A DNA stretch of 64,000 nt from Chitinophaga sp. E66 (GCA_019285755.1 CP079103.1:5365001-5429000), one strand, 5' to 3'. Numbered from the stretch's first letter, positions 45,582 through 55,930 are shown. Numbers and translations: made by a program. Notes: a model not told the origin generated them from the sequence alone.

Positions 45582-46824
45582 TTAAAATTCCAGGACTTCC
45601 TTATTTCCGAAGTTTTCATACGAGGAGGTGATGACCTGGTCGCCGGGACGAAGCCCGTCCAGCACCTCGAAGTATACCGGTTTTTGCGGCCAAGGGAGAT
45701 CTTGCGTTTGGCGGCACGCTTGCCGCCGCTTTCCACAACATACACCCAATTGCCGCCGGTGTCTGAGAAGAACCCGCCCGCAGGCAAAAGTAAGGCTTCG
45801 GAAGATTTTCCAAGCTCAAGGCGGATAGGAGAGGATTGCCCGCGTCGGATGCCATCCGGTGCGGCGTTCACGAAGTTCATGTCCACTTCGAAACGCCCGT
45901 TTTTAACTTCGGGATATACTTTGGAGATCACCATTTCATTGGCTTTCCCGTTGAAATCAAAATTAGCTTTCAGTCCAGCGAAAATGCGGGAGATGTAATG
46001 TTCGTCCACTTCGGCGCGCATCTTGAATCCGTCCATATCATCTATCTGACCGATATTCTGCCCCGCCAGGATGCTGGTGCCCACTTCCACATTGATGGAC
46101 GACAGCTGCCCGTCTACAGGGGCGCGCACCACCAGGTTGGCCAGGTTATCCTTCATGAGGGAAAGGTTGCGCTGCGTCCGGGAGATGGTCCTTCCAGCTG
46201 CTCGATCTGCGTACGGGCGTTCTCCAGCTGGTAGTCCTGCGACTTCACCTCGATCTCCCGCTGGCGGGCCAGGCGTTCGTATTCACGTTTGGTACGCAGG
46301 TATTCCTGCTCGGCTACCACTTTATCTTTAAAGAGCTTATGGTTCCTTTCGAAGAGGTCTTTGGCCTGGTCTACCTGGTAATCGAGATCGCTGAGTGTCT
46401 TTTCCAGGGCAAAGCGGTCTTGTTTGAGGCGGAGCCGCGTATTCTGCAGCTCGTTGATGAGCCGGTACATTTCCGTTTCCCGGTTCACGAAGTCCATCAT
46501 CAGCCGCTGGTTCTCCAAACGGAGAATGGAATCGCCCGCTTTTACCATGCTGCCGCCTTCGATGAATTTCCGGGCAACATACCCGCCTTCGATGGCATCC
46601 AGGCGGATGGTCTTGAGGGGATGCACCACGGCCGTAACGGAGATGTACTCGTCGAACGTGCCTTTGGTGACCTGGGAAATGGTGATTTTTTCTTTCTCCA
46701 CGTTGAGCTTGCTGCGCTTATCCGCGAAAATAAAGCTCCAGAGCAGGAGCACCACCAGCCCGCCGCCTCCGTAAAGGAAGAGGCGCTGTTTGGTCCAATA
46801 TTTCTTTTTGATCTGTCTGTCCAT
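45582..46824 (-). CDS. Efflux periplasmic adaptor (HlyD-like), first gene of the cluster
   Basis: Membrane fusion protein. Start ATG 46824 (MDRQIKKKYWTKQRLFLYGG) with anchor helix GGGGLVVLLLWSFIFA. Lipoyl part: LKTIRLDAIEGGYVARKFIE and SMVKAGDSILRLENQ. A long coiled coil covers about residues 110-205. The second lipoyl half and barrel read ANLVVRAPVDGQLSSINVEV, GKSSEALLLPAGGFFSDTGG and YVVESGGKRAAKRKISLG. Frameshifts near 46190 and 45690; the true end is KEVLEF. About 412 residues. It is preceded by the sigma-54 promoter and enhancer candidates and divergent from the NtrC-type regulator. Confidence 0.9.
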
Positions 46825-46849
46825 GACGTTAATTGCTGGACAGGGAAAG

Positions 46850-46864
46850 TCAATCCATGTGCCA
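46850..46864 (-). promoter_or_regulatory. Candidate sigma-54 (-24/-12) promoter of the efflux cluster
   Basis: On the minus strand TGGCAC (46859-46864), five bases, then TTGA (46850-46853). The -24 element and the spacing match the consensus TGGCACGnnnnTTGC exactly; the -12 element differs in its last base. Transcription would start about 14 bases before the ATG at 46824. A sigma-54 activator is encoded divergently at 47138. Confidence 0.5.
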
Positions 46865-46937
46865 AGCCATGCCAAACCCCAAACCCGCCATGGCGGCGGA
46901 CGCAACTACTTCTCCCCTTCGGAGCGCTGTTCCAAAG

Positions 46938-46964
46938 CGGACAGGAAGTGTCCGTTTCCGGACA
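46938..46964. promoter_or_regulatory. Candidate enhancer site for the NtrC-type regulator
   Basis: CGGACA-N5-TGTCCG (46938-46954) is a perfect 17-bp dyad with the 6-5-6 layout of NtrC-type sites. A third half-site CGGACA (46959-46964) follows four bases later. It lies about 75 bases upstream of the -24 element, a usual distance for an enhancer. The rest of the 313-base divergent gap (46825-47137) shows nothing else. Confidence 0.5.
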
Positions 46965-47137
46965 GGCGGGCGCCCCCGCCCCGCTTTCAAAATATCCCCA
47001 GCCGATCCCGAATGTTTCCTTATTATTGCCACCGCAGGGCAGTTCCGGCGAAATTGAAGCCCCTCCGCCACCAGGCGCGCCGCTTCCCGGAATACGTTTT
47101 GCTATCTTCTACCGAAAACGCATTAATCCTATAATTC

Positions 47138-48483
47138 ATGAGCATCCAGCAAGGTAAAATTCTGATCGTGGACGACGACGTGGACGTACTCCGCGCCGCC
47201 AGGCTTCTCCTGAAAAGACACTTCGCACAGGTCGACTTCGAAAAGAATCCGCAAAAGATCCCCTACCTCGTTACCAATTTCGAGTACGACGTCATCCTGC
47301 TGGACATGAACTTCACCCGCGACCTTTCCAGCGGAAAAGAAGGCTTCGAATGGCTGGACAAGATACTCGATATCAACCCCAAAGCCACCGTAGTCCTCTT
47401 CACCGCATATGGCGACGTAGAAATGGCCGTGCGCGCCATCAAAGCCGGCGCGGCCGACTTCGTCCTCAAACCCTGGGAAAACGATAAACTGCTGGCTACC
47501 ATGCAGGCAGCCGTGGCCACCAACCAGGCTAAACAGGAAAAGAAAGCCGGTGGCGCCACCCTGCATACCGGCAATGTGCTCATCGGCGACAGCCCCGCCA
47601 TGCAGGAAGTCCTCGAAACCGTGAGCCGCGTGGCCGGAACAGATGCCAACATCCTCATCCTCGGCGAAAACGGAACGGGTAAAGACCTGCTGGCCCGGCA
47701 CATCCACGCCCTCAGCATGCGGAAAGAAAAGACCTTCGTCCCCGTAGACCTCGGCGCCCTCAGCGAAACCCTCTTCGAAAGCGAACTGTTCGGGCATGTC
47801 AAAGGCGCATTTACCGATGCCAGAGACGACCGCGCCGGACGATTCGAAGAAGCCGCCGGAGGTACCATTTTCCTCGATGAGATCGGCAACGTGTCTATCC
47901 CCTTCCAGGCAAAACTGCTGACCGTGCTGCAAAACCGCCAGGTGACGCGCGTTGGCTCCAATAAACAACTCCCCATCGATGTACGGTTAATTACCGCCAC
48001 CAATAAGAACATCTCGCAGCTCGCAGCCTCCGGGCAATTCCGGCAGGATCTGCTGTATCGCATCAATACAATTGAGGTTCATCTTCCGCCCCTGCGCGAC
48101 AGGAAAGAGGACATCGTTCCCTGGCTGAATACTTTCTCGGCATCTACCGTAAAAAGTATAACCGCCCGGTTGCGTTCTTACATGAAACGCTCATCACCCA
48201 GCTGGAAAACTACGATTGGCCGGGCAACATCCGCGAACTGCAACATGCGGTCGAAAGGGCGGTGATCCTTTGCCAGGGCAAAACGCTTATGCCCAAAGAC
48301 GTTTTCGTGAAATCCAACGCCTCGGCAGAAAAGCTGGATACCGGCTTCAACCTGGAGGATATGGAAAGGAATATGATAGCCCAGGCGCTGAAACAATGCA
48401 ACGGCAATATCACCGATGCAGCGCGGGAGCTGGGCCTGAGCCGTGCCGCACTGTACCGCCGCATGGAAAAATACAACCTCTGA
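47138..48483 (+). CDS. Sigma-54-dependent response regulator (NtrC family)
   Basis: Two-component activator with receiver, AAA+ and Fis-type DNA-binding domains. Start MSIQQGKILIVDDDVDVLRA. The phospho-acceptor Asp lies in YDVILLDMNF (about residue 54). The AAA domain has Walker A GENGTGKDLLARHI, the sigma-54 contact loop written GAFTDA in place of GAFTGA, GGTIFLDEIGN and YRINTIEVHLPPLRDR. The C-terminal helix-turn-helix is NITDAARELGLSRAALYRRM. One frameshift near 48130. About 448 residues. It precedes its kinase by one base and diverges from the efflux cluster, its likely target. Confidence 0.94.
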
Positions 48484-48484
48484 C

Positions 48485-49813
48485 ATGAATCGCTTCAGCG
48501 TCAACATACTGCTTCGCCTCATCCTGTTCATCGCCACCGTGGCGGCAGGCTTCGTGCTATGGCAGCTGGGTTACCCCTGCTCATATGGCTCGTGGCGCCG
48601 TTTCTCGTGGCCCAGGTGGTATCGTTATACCATTACCTCAACCGCGTAAACCGGAAGCTTACCCTTTCCTGGAAGCCATCAGGTACGAGGACTTCTCCAT
48701 CCGCTTCAGTGCGGATAACAAACTGGGCAAGAGCTTCGCGGCGCTGAACCACCAGTTCAACGAAGTACTGGAAGCTTTCCGGCAAACCCGCGCGGAACGG
48801 GAAGCGAACCTCAAATACATCGATACCATTATTCAGCATATCAGCATCGGCATCTTTTCGTTCGACGCCGACGGGAAGATAGAACTGATCAACCCCGCGG
48901 CTTTCCGGCTGCTGGGTATTTACCGCCTGCGGTATATCGACGAGTTGAAGAACGTGCACCCCGACCTGGCGCAGTTGCTCCTGCAACTCCCCGCCGGACA
49001 AAAAACCCTCTACGCCACGCAAAACGGCCAGCAGCTTTCAATCCATGCGGCGAGCGTACGCCTGCAGGGCCGGCTTGTGAAACTGATTTCGTTACAGAAC
49101 ATCCATGCGGAGCTGCAACAAAAAGAGCTGGAAGCCTGGCAAAACCTCACCAAGATCCTCCGCCACGAGATCATGAATTCCGTGACGCCCATTGTAAGCC
49201 TCATCGGCACCATGCGCGACATCGTGCAATACGACCTCGCAGTAACCGATGAGCAGAACGACGCTGTGGAAGACCTCCGTGAAGCGCTGGAAACCATCGA
49301 AAGCCGCAGCAAAGGAATCATGGCTTTCGTGAACGCATACCGCGATTACACGACCCTGCCCAAACCGCAGTTCACCACCCTCAATCTCAAACAACTCCTT
49401 AACTCCGTCAGCAACCTCCTGCTGGCAGATATGAAGACCGCTGGCATACGCTACCGCTGGCATGTGTCGCCCGATAACATTGAAATCCATGCAGACGAGA
49501 CCCAGTTGCAGATGGTGCTCATCAACCTCATCAAAAACGCCATGGACGCGCTGGAACATACCGATGAACCGGTGATTAACGTCAAAGGATCTTTCAACGG
49601 GCAACAGGTGATCATAGAAATTACGGACAACGGACCGGGCATTGATCCGGATGCGCAGGAGAAGATCTTCATTCCGTTCTTCACGACCAAGAAGAAGGGT
49701 TCGGGATCGGGCTGAGCCTCAGCCAGCAGATCATACAGATGCATGGCGGGCAACTGAAACTGAGCAGCATCCCGGAAAAAGGTACCACTTTTTATGTATT
49801 GCTCACAAGTTAA
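48485..49813 (+). CDS. Sensor histidine kinase, partner of the NtrC-type regulator
   Basis: Membrane histidine kinase. Start MNRFSVNILLRLILFIATVA gives two closely spaced transmembrane helices (residues 7-29 and about 33-52) with almost no periplasmic loop. A HAMP-like region and PAS-like domain follow (QHISIGIFSFDADGKIELIN). The H-box is LTKILRHEIMNSVTPIVSLI, the N-box LINLIKNAMDALEH, then DNGPGIDPDAQEKIFIPFFT and GLSLSQQIIQMHGG. Frameshifts near 48568, 48668 and 49700. About 442 residues. The lack of an outer sensing domain suggests detection within the membrane or cytoplasm. Confidence 0.92.
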
Positions 49814-49845
49814 AAAGGGTGTAAGTTGAGGGACAATTCCACCTC

Positions 49846-50507
49846 ATGAAACCTGCCTATTGGGTCGTTATTTATTTCCTCGCGCTGCTGGCCGATATCG
49901 GGATGATCGTTTTCAACGTTCCGGATGCCCGCTTTATCACCAAGCCGCTCCTGATGATTATCCTGGGGTGTATGGCTGGTCGCTGGCGGGAAAGCTGCAA
50001 TTTTCCTCCCGCAACTTCATTTTCGCGGCTATTATTTTTCCTGGTCGGGGATGTGTTCCTCCTGTTCCCGCAATACTTTCTGCCGGGTCTGGTGAGCTTT
50101 CTCATAGCACATTTGATGTACATCGGTTTCTTCGCCGGTTCCAGGCCGCGGCCTAAAGCCGGGGTCGTGGAAATACTGGCGATGCTTATGGCCCTGGGGT
50201 ATGCGGCCATCGTGCTGTCTGTCTTATATCCGAAAGCGGGGAAATGAAGATCCCGGTAATTGTATACACGGGCGTCATCACATCTATGCTCATGCTCGCT
50301 ATACGGGCTTTCGGATTCGGGGCGCCGTGGTATGGGAGGCGTTGTATTCTGGGAGCGTTCTTTTTCGTAATGTCGGATACGATACTGGCATTTGAATTGT
50401 TCTATGCCGATTTCCCATATAGCGGAGTGCTCGTTATGCTGACTTACGGGATCGCGCAGTGGCTGATCGTATCGGGAAGTTTATACTACCTGCGCAACCG
50501 GATCTGA
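49846..50507 (+). CDS. YhhN family membrane protein (lysoplasmalogenase-like)
   Basis: Multi-pass membrane protein of the YhhN/TMEM86 family, whose animal members hydrolyse lysoplasmalogens. Start MKPAYWVVIYFLALLADIGM. Corrected sequence: PLLMIILGVYGWSLAGKLQF, LVGDVFLLFPQYFLPGLVSF, then MKIPVIVYTGVITSMLMLAI, FVMSDTILAFELFYADFPYS and LTYGIAQWLIVSGSLYYLRN. The paired acidic motifs GDxFLLFP and SDTILAFE are the family signature. Frameshifts near 49972, 50038 and 50235. About 220 residues, eight helices. Bacterial substrates are unknown. Confidence 0.85.
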
Positions 50508-50721
50508 CCCCATTGGCCGGAAAACATTTTATTCCTGCAGCAACTTTTTGTGTATTTCGGCTGAAATTACTTTCGTATCTTCGATTTGCAGCAATCCACC
50601 CGGATTAGCAGCTATCCGGAATGGCCGTAAATAATTCTTTATCAGCACAATAGACATCCCTCACGCTAAGGAAAGGCATCCGGTTTGCCTGTAATATGTT
50701 TACCATTTTCTATACATTTGC

Positions 50722-50831
50722 TGCAGATCAAGTCCACATCAAGTCCACATCATCTCCACCTCAGGTCCACTGTTTCTGTATAGATACTATATACATGCAG
50801 TATAGATACAGTATGGATACAGTATAGATAT
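50722..50831. repeat. 11-bp phased repeat array D
   Basis: Ten 11-base units in register: GCAGATCAAGT, CCACATCAAGT, CCACATCATCT, CCACCTCAGGT; then CCACTGTTTCT; then GTATAGATACT, ATATACATGCA, GTATAGATACA, GTATGGATACA, GTATAGATATA. The left block and right block have different repeat sequences but hold one phase. It lies in the 461-base gap between YhhN and nadB, ending 137 bases before the nadB ATG. Other parts of that gap (50508-50721 and 50832-50968) show nothing recognisable. Confidence 0.9.
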
Positions 50832-50968
50832 AGCGTTGTAACTCCATTCTACCCGCCATCCGCCCGCATCGCCCCGGTAACATCTTTCCGCAGACAGGCT
50901 ACCCCGCTACACGTTACGTATTGGCATCATTTACAAGGGCCAAGTAATCCGATTATTGACTAATTTTG

Positions 50969-52571
50969 ATGCCTATGCATCAAACAGATTTTCTGGTAGT
51001 AGGGTCCGGTATCGCCGGCCTTACGTATGCGCTGAAAGTGGCCGGCCAGTTTCCGGACAAAAAGGTAACCATCATTACCAAGACACGGGAAGACGAAACG
51101 AACACCAAATACGCCCAGGAGGCGTAGCCGTTGTGAACGACCTGGAAAACGACAGCTTCGAGAAACATATTGAAGACACGCTGATCGCCGGAGACGGGCT
51201 GTGCAATGAGAAGATCGTGGAAATCGTTGTGAAGGAAGGCCCCGACCGTGTGAACGAGCTCATCACCTGGGGCGCCCAGTTCGACAAATCTCCGGATGGC
51301 GACCTCGCCCTCGGCAAAGAAGGCGGCCACTCCGAGTTCCGGGTTATCCACCATAAAGACGTCACCGGCCGCGAAATAGAACGCGCTTTGCTGGAAGCCG
51401 TTCGCCGGGCGCCTAATATTGAAATCATCACCCACTGCTTTGTACTGGACCTCCTCACCCAGCACCACCTCGGATACCTCGTCACCAAATCCCTCTCGAC
51501 ATCGAATGCTACGGCATTTACGTCCTCAATCTCAAAACCAATAAGATAGAGAAGATCCTGTCGCGCCTCACGCTGCTGGCAACAGGCGGCAACGGACAGG
51601 TATACCGCACCACCACCAACCCCGCCATCGCTACGGGCGACGGCGTAGCCATGGTCTACCGCGCCAAGGGAAGGATCGAGAATATGGAGTTCATCCAGTT
51701 CCACCCCACGGCATTGTACGAACTGGGCGTCAGCGGGCAGTCGTTCCTGATCACCGAAGCCGTTCGCGGTGATGGCGGGATACTGAGAAACGCTGCGGAG
51801 AAGACTTCATGCATAAGTACGATCAACGGCTCTCCCTCGCCCCGCGCGATATCGTGGCCCGCGCCATAGACAGTGAGATGAAGATCACCGGTACCGAGCA
51901 CGTATATCTCGACTGCCGGCATATGGACTGGAGAAATTCATCCACCACTTCCCCAACATTTACGAAAAATGCCGCTCCATCGGCATCGATATATCCAAAG
52001 ATATGATCCCCGTTGCCCCGGCGGCCCATTACAGCTGCGGCGGCATTAAGACGGACGAGCATGGCCGCACCTCCATACGGAACCTGTATGCAGCCGGGGA
52101 GTGCGCCAGTACAGGGCTTCATGGCGCCAACCGCCTGGCCTCCAACTCCCTGCTGGAAGCCATGGTGTTCGCACACCGCTGCTACCTGGATGCCATCACC
52201 GCCATTGAACGCACCGCTATCCGGGCAGACGTTCCGGACTGGAATACCCTGGGCACCAACGCCCCAAGGAAATGATCCTCATCACCCAAAGCCTCAAGGA
52301 ATTGAAGCAGATCATGAGCGATTACGTGGGCATCGTCCGGACCAACGTACGTCTGGAAAGAGCCATGCGCCGCCTCGACATGCTGCACCTGGAAACGGAA
52401 GCCCTTTACCGGGAGACGGCCGTATCGCCCCAGCTCTGCGAGCTGCGCAACCTCATCACCGCGGGTTACCTCATCGTGAAAGGCGCCGCCTTCCGCAAAG
52501 AGAGCCGTGGATTGCATTACAATACCGATTACCCGGCAAAAAGCGAACTGGTTCAGAATATCATACTGTAG
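50969..52571 (+). CDS. nadB: L-aspartate oxidase
   Basis: FAD enzyme that oxidises aspartate to iminoaspartate, the first step of NAD synthesis. Start [20 protein letters not shown] with the dinucleotide motif GSGIAGL. Conserved blocks: [102 protein letters not shown] and [19 protein letters not shown] with [20 protein letters not shown]. Frameshifts at 51118 (a G missing in AQGG), about 51500, 51800, 51930 and 52265. About 533 residues. The acyltransferase gene follows 18 bases later. Confidence 0.94.
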
Positions 52572-52589
52572 AGAAAAGCGCGCGAGGAT

Positions 52590-53469
52590 ATGTATTATAT
52601 TTTACTGGCATTCTGTTATAGCGTTTCCATCCTGCCCCTCTGGGTGCTGTACCGCATCAGCGACCTGCTGTACGTGCTGGTCTACCACCTGCTGGGGTAC
52701 CGCCGCAAGGTGGTGCTGGCCAATCTCCGCCAGGCTTTCCCGAAAAGCCGGAGAAGGAGGTCCGCAAAATGGCGCGGCAATACTACCGCAACCTGACAGA
52801 TATGATGGTGGAAACGATCAAGCTGCTCACCATGAGCAAAGCATCCTTGCAAAAACGCTTCATCTGCGACCTCTCGCCCCTGCATAAACTTTATGCAGAA
52901 GGCCGCAGCTGCCAGCTGCACCTGGGTCACAACTTCAACTGGGAATGGGCCAACCTCTTCTGCATGCAGGGCGTGGATTATCCCTTCCTCGTCGTATTCA
53001 TGCCTATTACCAGCAAACCAGTGAACCGCATGTTCCGGCACTTCCGGGAGAAGTTCGGCACAACCCTCATCCCGGCTAACGATATGCGCAACGGCATGGC
53101 TCCCTGGATGGGCAAACAATACCTCCTGGCACTGGTGGCCGACCAGAACCCCGGCAACCCGCGCCGATGTTACTGGTACCCCTTCCTCAACAAAATGACG
53201 GCTTTCTATAAAGGCCCTGAAATGAGCGCCCGCCGGAATGATATCCCCGTGGTTTTTGTGGACATCCGCAAGATCAAACGCGGGTATTATAAAGCCAGCC
53301 TGGAAATAGCCTTCGAACATCCCGCCCAAACGAAAGAGGGGAGATCACGGAAGCCTTCGTCAGATACCTCGAAAAGAATATCCGCGAACAACCCGAAGTA
53401 TGGGTCTGGAGCCATCGCCGCTGGAAGCACGAATGGCAACCGGAATATGCCCAGGGCCATGAAGAATAA
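52590..53469 (+). CDS. Lysophospholipid / lauroyl acyltransferase family protein (LpxL/HtrB-like)
   Basis: Inner-membrane acyltransferase of the LpxL/HtrB family, which adds secondary acyl chains to lipid A. Begins MYYILLAFCYSVSILPLWVL with an N-terminal anchor helix, then YHLLGYRRKVVLANLRQAFP. The catalytic H-X4-E motif is in LGHNFNWEWANLF. Further blocks are LIPANDMRNGMAP, LLALVADQNPGNPRRCYWYP and YKGPEMSARRNDIPVVFVDI, ending QPEVWVWSHRRWKHEWQPEY. Frameshifts near 52745 and 53338. About 293 residues. Bacteroidota have one such gene of this type, but its acceptor here is inferred only. Confidence 0.87.
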
Positions 53470-53486
53470 GACATTATGGAATTAAA

Positions 53487-53514
53487 AAGGGCGTCTCCGG
53501 CCGGAGACGCCCTT
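53487..53514. terminator. Bidirectional terminator between the acyltransferase and LysM genes
   Basis: AAGGGCGTCTCCGG and CCGGAGACGCCCTT form a perfect 28-base palindrome with A-rich and T-containing flanks, placed between two convergent genes. Confidence 0.8.
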
Positions 53515-53532
53515 GCTTCTATTGTCGCAGCT

Positions 53533-53906
53533 TCACGCTGAGGGGATCTTTAACTTCCACCCCGGTTGGATCATGTCAGGATCCTTGATCTTATCCTTGT
53601 TCGCTTCGAATATCTTTTGCCAGGTGAGCCGGGATATTTCTTCGCGATCTTACTCAGGTTGTCGCCCGACTGCACTTCATACTCCTGCTCCGCGCCTTCG
53701 GCGAGGGAGATATTAAGCACGAGATCGCCCGCCCGCATTTCGGGATCGAGCTTTTCATATATACCCCAGAGCTGATCTTTAACAGCCCCGGAAGGAGCGG
53801 TACCCGTTACGTACAGCACGCCGTTTTGCTCGGCCACCTGCAGGCCGGACACGCCGCCGCCATTGGCAGCCTGTATCAGTTCCGCATATTTTTCCTGTAA
53901 TGCCAT
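53533..53906 (-). CDS. BON-LysM protein (Kbp/YgaU-like)
   Basis: Small protein with a BON domain (MALQEKYAELIQAANGGGVS, VAEQNGVLYVTGTAPSGAVK) and a C-terminal LysM domain (YEVQSGDNLSKIAKKYPG, then WQKIFEANKDKIKDPDMIQP and GWKLKIP after a frameshift near 53632). The domain order and about 124 residues match Kbp/YgaU, a cytoplasmic potassium-binding protein of E. coli. There is no signal peptide, which agrees with a cytoplasmic place. Potassium binding is a family inference. Confidence 0.82.
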
Positions 53907-53956
53907 AGTGCAAGATTTTTGAGTGAGTAATGGATGATCAGCCGGTTATTGAAGGG

Positions 53957-54435
53957 TCAGTTTGTTATGGATCTTTTAGGCTTGGCTTCCGCAGCAGCCT
54001 GCATCACCGTTTTGAGATCGGCCTTTTGATGGTGCCTGTCAGGGTTACCTCCCCGTTGGCGATGGTGGCCGTTACGCCGGAAATACTATGCGCATTCAGC
54101 GCGGAATCCACGCTCGTCTTCAACTGATCGTCCGGGCTGATAACTACCGGCGGGGGCGGCGGAGCGGGAGGTGTGATCATTACATTGTTGGTGACCGATT
54201 TGATCCCCTTCACTTCCTTGGCAGAAGCTTCTGCGGCAGATTTGGTAGCATCGTCCATGACCTCACCGCTCAGGGTGGCAACACCGCCCTTAACTTCCGC
54301 GATCACGCCGGGAGTAGTAGCGGCCAGCTTGTCATTGACTTCCTTCTGAAGTTTGGCATCGCTTGGCTTGCAAGCGTAAAGGAATACGCCCAGTCCGAGC
54401 AGGCAGGCGAGTAACCAGGAATTGCGTTTTTTCAT
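53957..54435 (-). CDS. BON domain lipoprotein
   Basis: Exported lipoprotein. MKKRNSWLLACLLGLGVFLY leads to lipobox LYAC at about residue 22. Two BON domains (NDKLAATTPGVIAEVKGGVA, LNAHSISGVTATIANGEVTL) are joined by a Pro-rich linker PPAPPPPPVV. BON domains bind lipids or envelope parts in stress response. The 3' end is uncertain: an indel near 54030 gives KKADLKTVMQAAAEAKPK, ending at 53957 or, with a further shift, near 53946. It is the neighbour of the BON-LysM gene on the same strand, 50 bases upstream. Confidence 0.78.
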
Positions 54436-54613
54436 ACGATTAAAATTTAAAAAGAGAATGTGTTTTTAATTCAATCCTATAGGTAAAACGCCTTGCAAAA
54501 TGCCGTGCTGTAAAGTCGGCTGCTCCCTACTGCTGATATGCCTGGCTGCCGGCGGGGATAAACAGGGTATTTAGTACAACAACCCGGGTGCGGAGATGTT
54601 TAGAATGGGGAAA

Positions 54614-55883
54614 TTAAATTGATGGGCCATTACCCAGCAATTGATGCAGTCCCGCCCGGGTAAAAAGCAGGTTGCCCAGTTTCAGTTCCGACCACCCCGG
54701 CTTTAACCGATATGTTTGTACCGGTACGCCGTCTTCGATTTCCGCTTCCATCTGCATTGCATCGTATGGTACATTTTCCAGCGCGGGGCGGATTTCTACC
54801 AGGTGGGTGGAAATGATGAACATTCCGGACGAAAAACGCTGCAAACCGCGTACCGTTTGTACGAGCAGGGATACCGCCTCTTCGGTATTGGTGCCGCTAA
54901 ACAACTCATCGAACATGGCAAAGCAGCGCTGTCCGGCCACAGCGGCCTCGGCTACGCTTTTGAGATAAATGACTTCCTGCATGTAATGGCTCAGCCCGGT
55001 GGAAATATCGTCGGTGACATTCAGAGCTGCCAGGAAGGAATCGAACATGGGCAATGCGCACCTGGACGCCGGCACACCCAGCCCCAGGTGCCCCAGCATC
55101 ACGCAGAGCCCGATGCTCTTCATCGCGGTAGACTTCCCGCCCATATTCGGACCGGTCAGCAAAACGATATTGGAGCCGCCAGTAAAGTCATTCCGCACGG
55201 CATTCTTCACCAACGGATGATAAAACCCTTCCAGCCGGAGAGGCCCTTCATGGAACTCCGGGAACGTCAGCCCTGGGCAATGACCCCTTTCGCCAGCGAC
55301 CAATACATCTCGAATTCATGCAAAGCCTCCCAAAAGGGATCGAGGTGCTTGCGCTGCTTCATGTCCTGCAATTCTTTCAGCAGCATGGAAGCATGAAAGT
55401 CGCCAAAGCGGTCTTTATGGACGGCCTCCACCCCTCTTTTTATTTTCAGGCGTGCCAACACCCGCTGGATCCGGTCTACCTTCTCCTGGAAAGCCTCCGG
55501 GAATTCAATGTCTTCCGGTAAAGGGAAGTAAAAAGCATCGAGCCGCTCGAAGAAGAACATCACCTGCACGCTTTTGCCGCGCACGAGTTTGCGGTTGGTG
55601 GATGGGAACATCCGCGCCCACGCGCCGGGGAACTCATAAGCGAAATAATCCGCTTGTGTGCTGAAAGTCAATACTTCTTCGCAATCATAGCGGGAATACG
55701 CAAAATGCTTCAGGTGGTTCCAGTGACGGATAAACGTCTTCAACACGGCCTGGCGGCCGAGGATCTGTTGGAGGGTTAGCCCGCCGCCGCGGAAGAAATC
55801 TTCCAGCATCAGGCGGGCAGGGCGGCTGTAAGTATGATCGAAGAGGGAAACGATTTCCCGGGGATTTGAAAGGATGAGGGCAT
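54614..55883 (-). CDS. Short MutS-family ATPase (no mismatch-recognition domain)
   Basis: MutS core and ATPase domains without the N-terminal mismatch-binding domain. The preferred start is ATG 55883 (MPSSFQIP), joined to REIVSLFDHTYSRPARLMLE by restoring a C in the run near 55862. The open frame continues further upstream through the hairpin at 55931, which makes that longer reading unlikely. The lever and clamp part follows (RQAVLKTFIRHWNHLKHFAY). After a frameshift near 55280 come LLTGPNMGGKSTAMKSIGLC (Walker A), NVTDDISTGLSHYMQEV and CFAMFDELFSGTNTEEAVSL (Walker B). About 425 residues. The role is unknown, and classical mismatch repair is unlikely. Confidence 0.78.
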
Positions 55884-55930
55884 ATGGGACGTTGTGCCTT
55901 GTTGACGCAAATCCCCTGCCAGATATGAAA

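Noticed and set aside
46860-46885. Second possible -24/-12 promoter (TTGGCA, then TTGGC) just upstream of the accepted one
   Set aside because: The spacing between the GG and GC pairs is 11 and not 12, so it fits sigma-54 worse than the site at 46850-46864.
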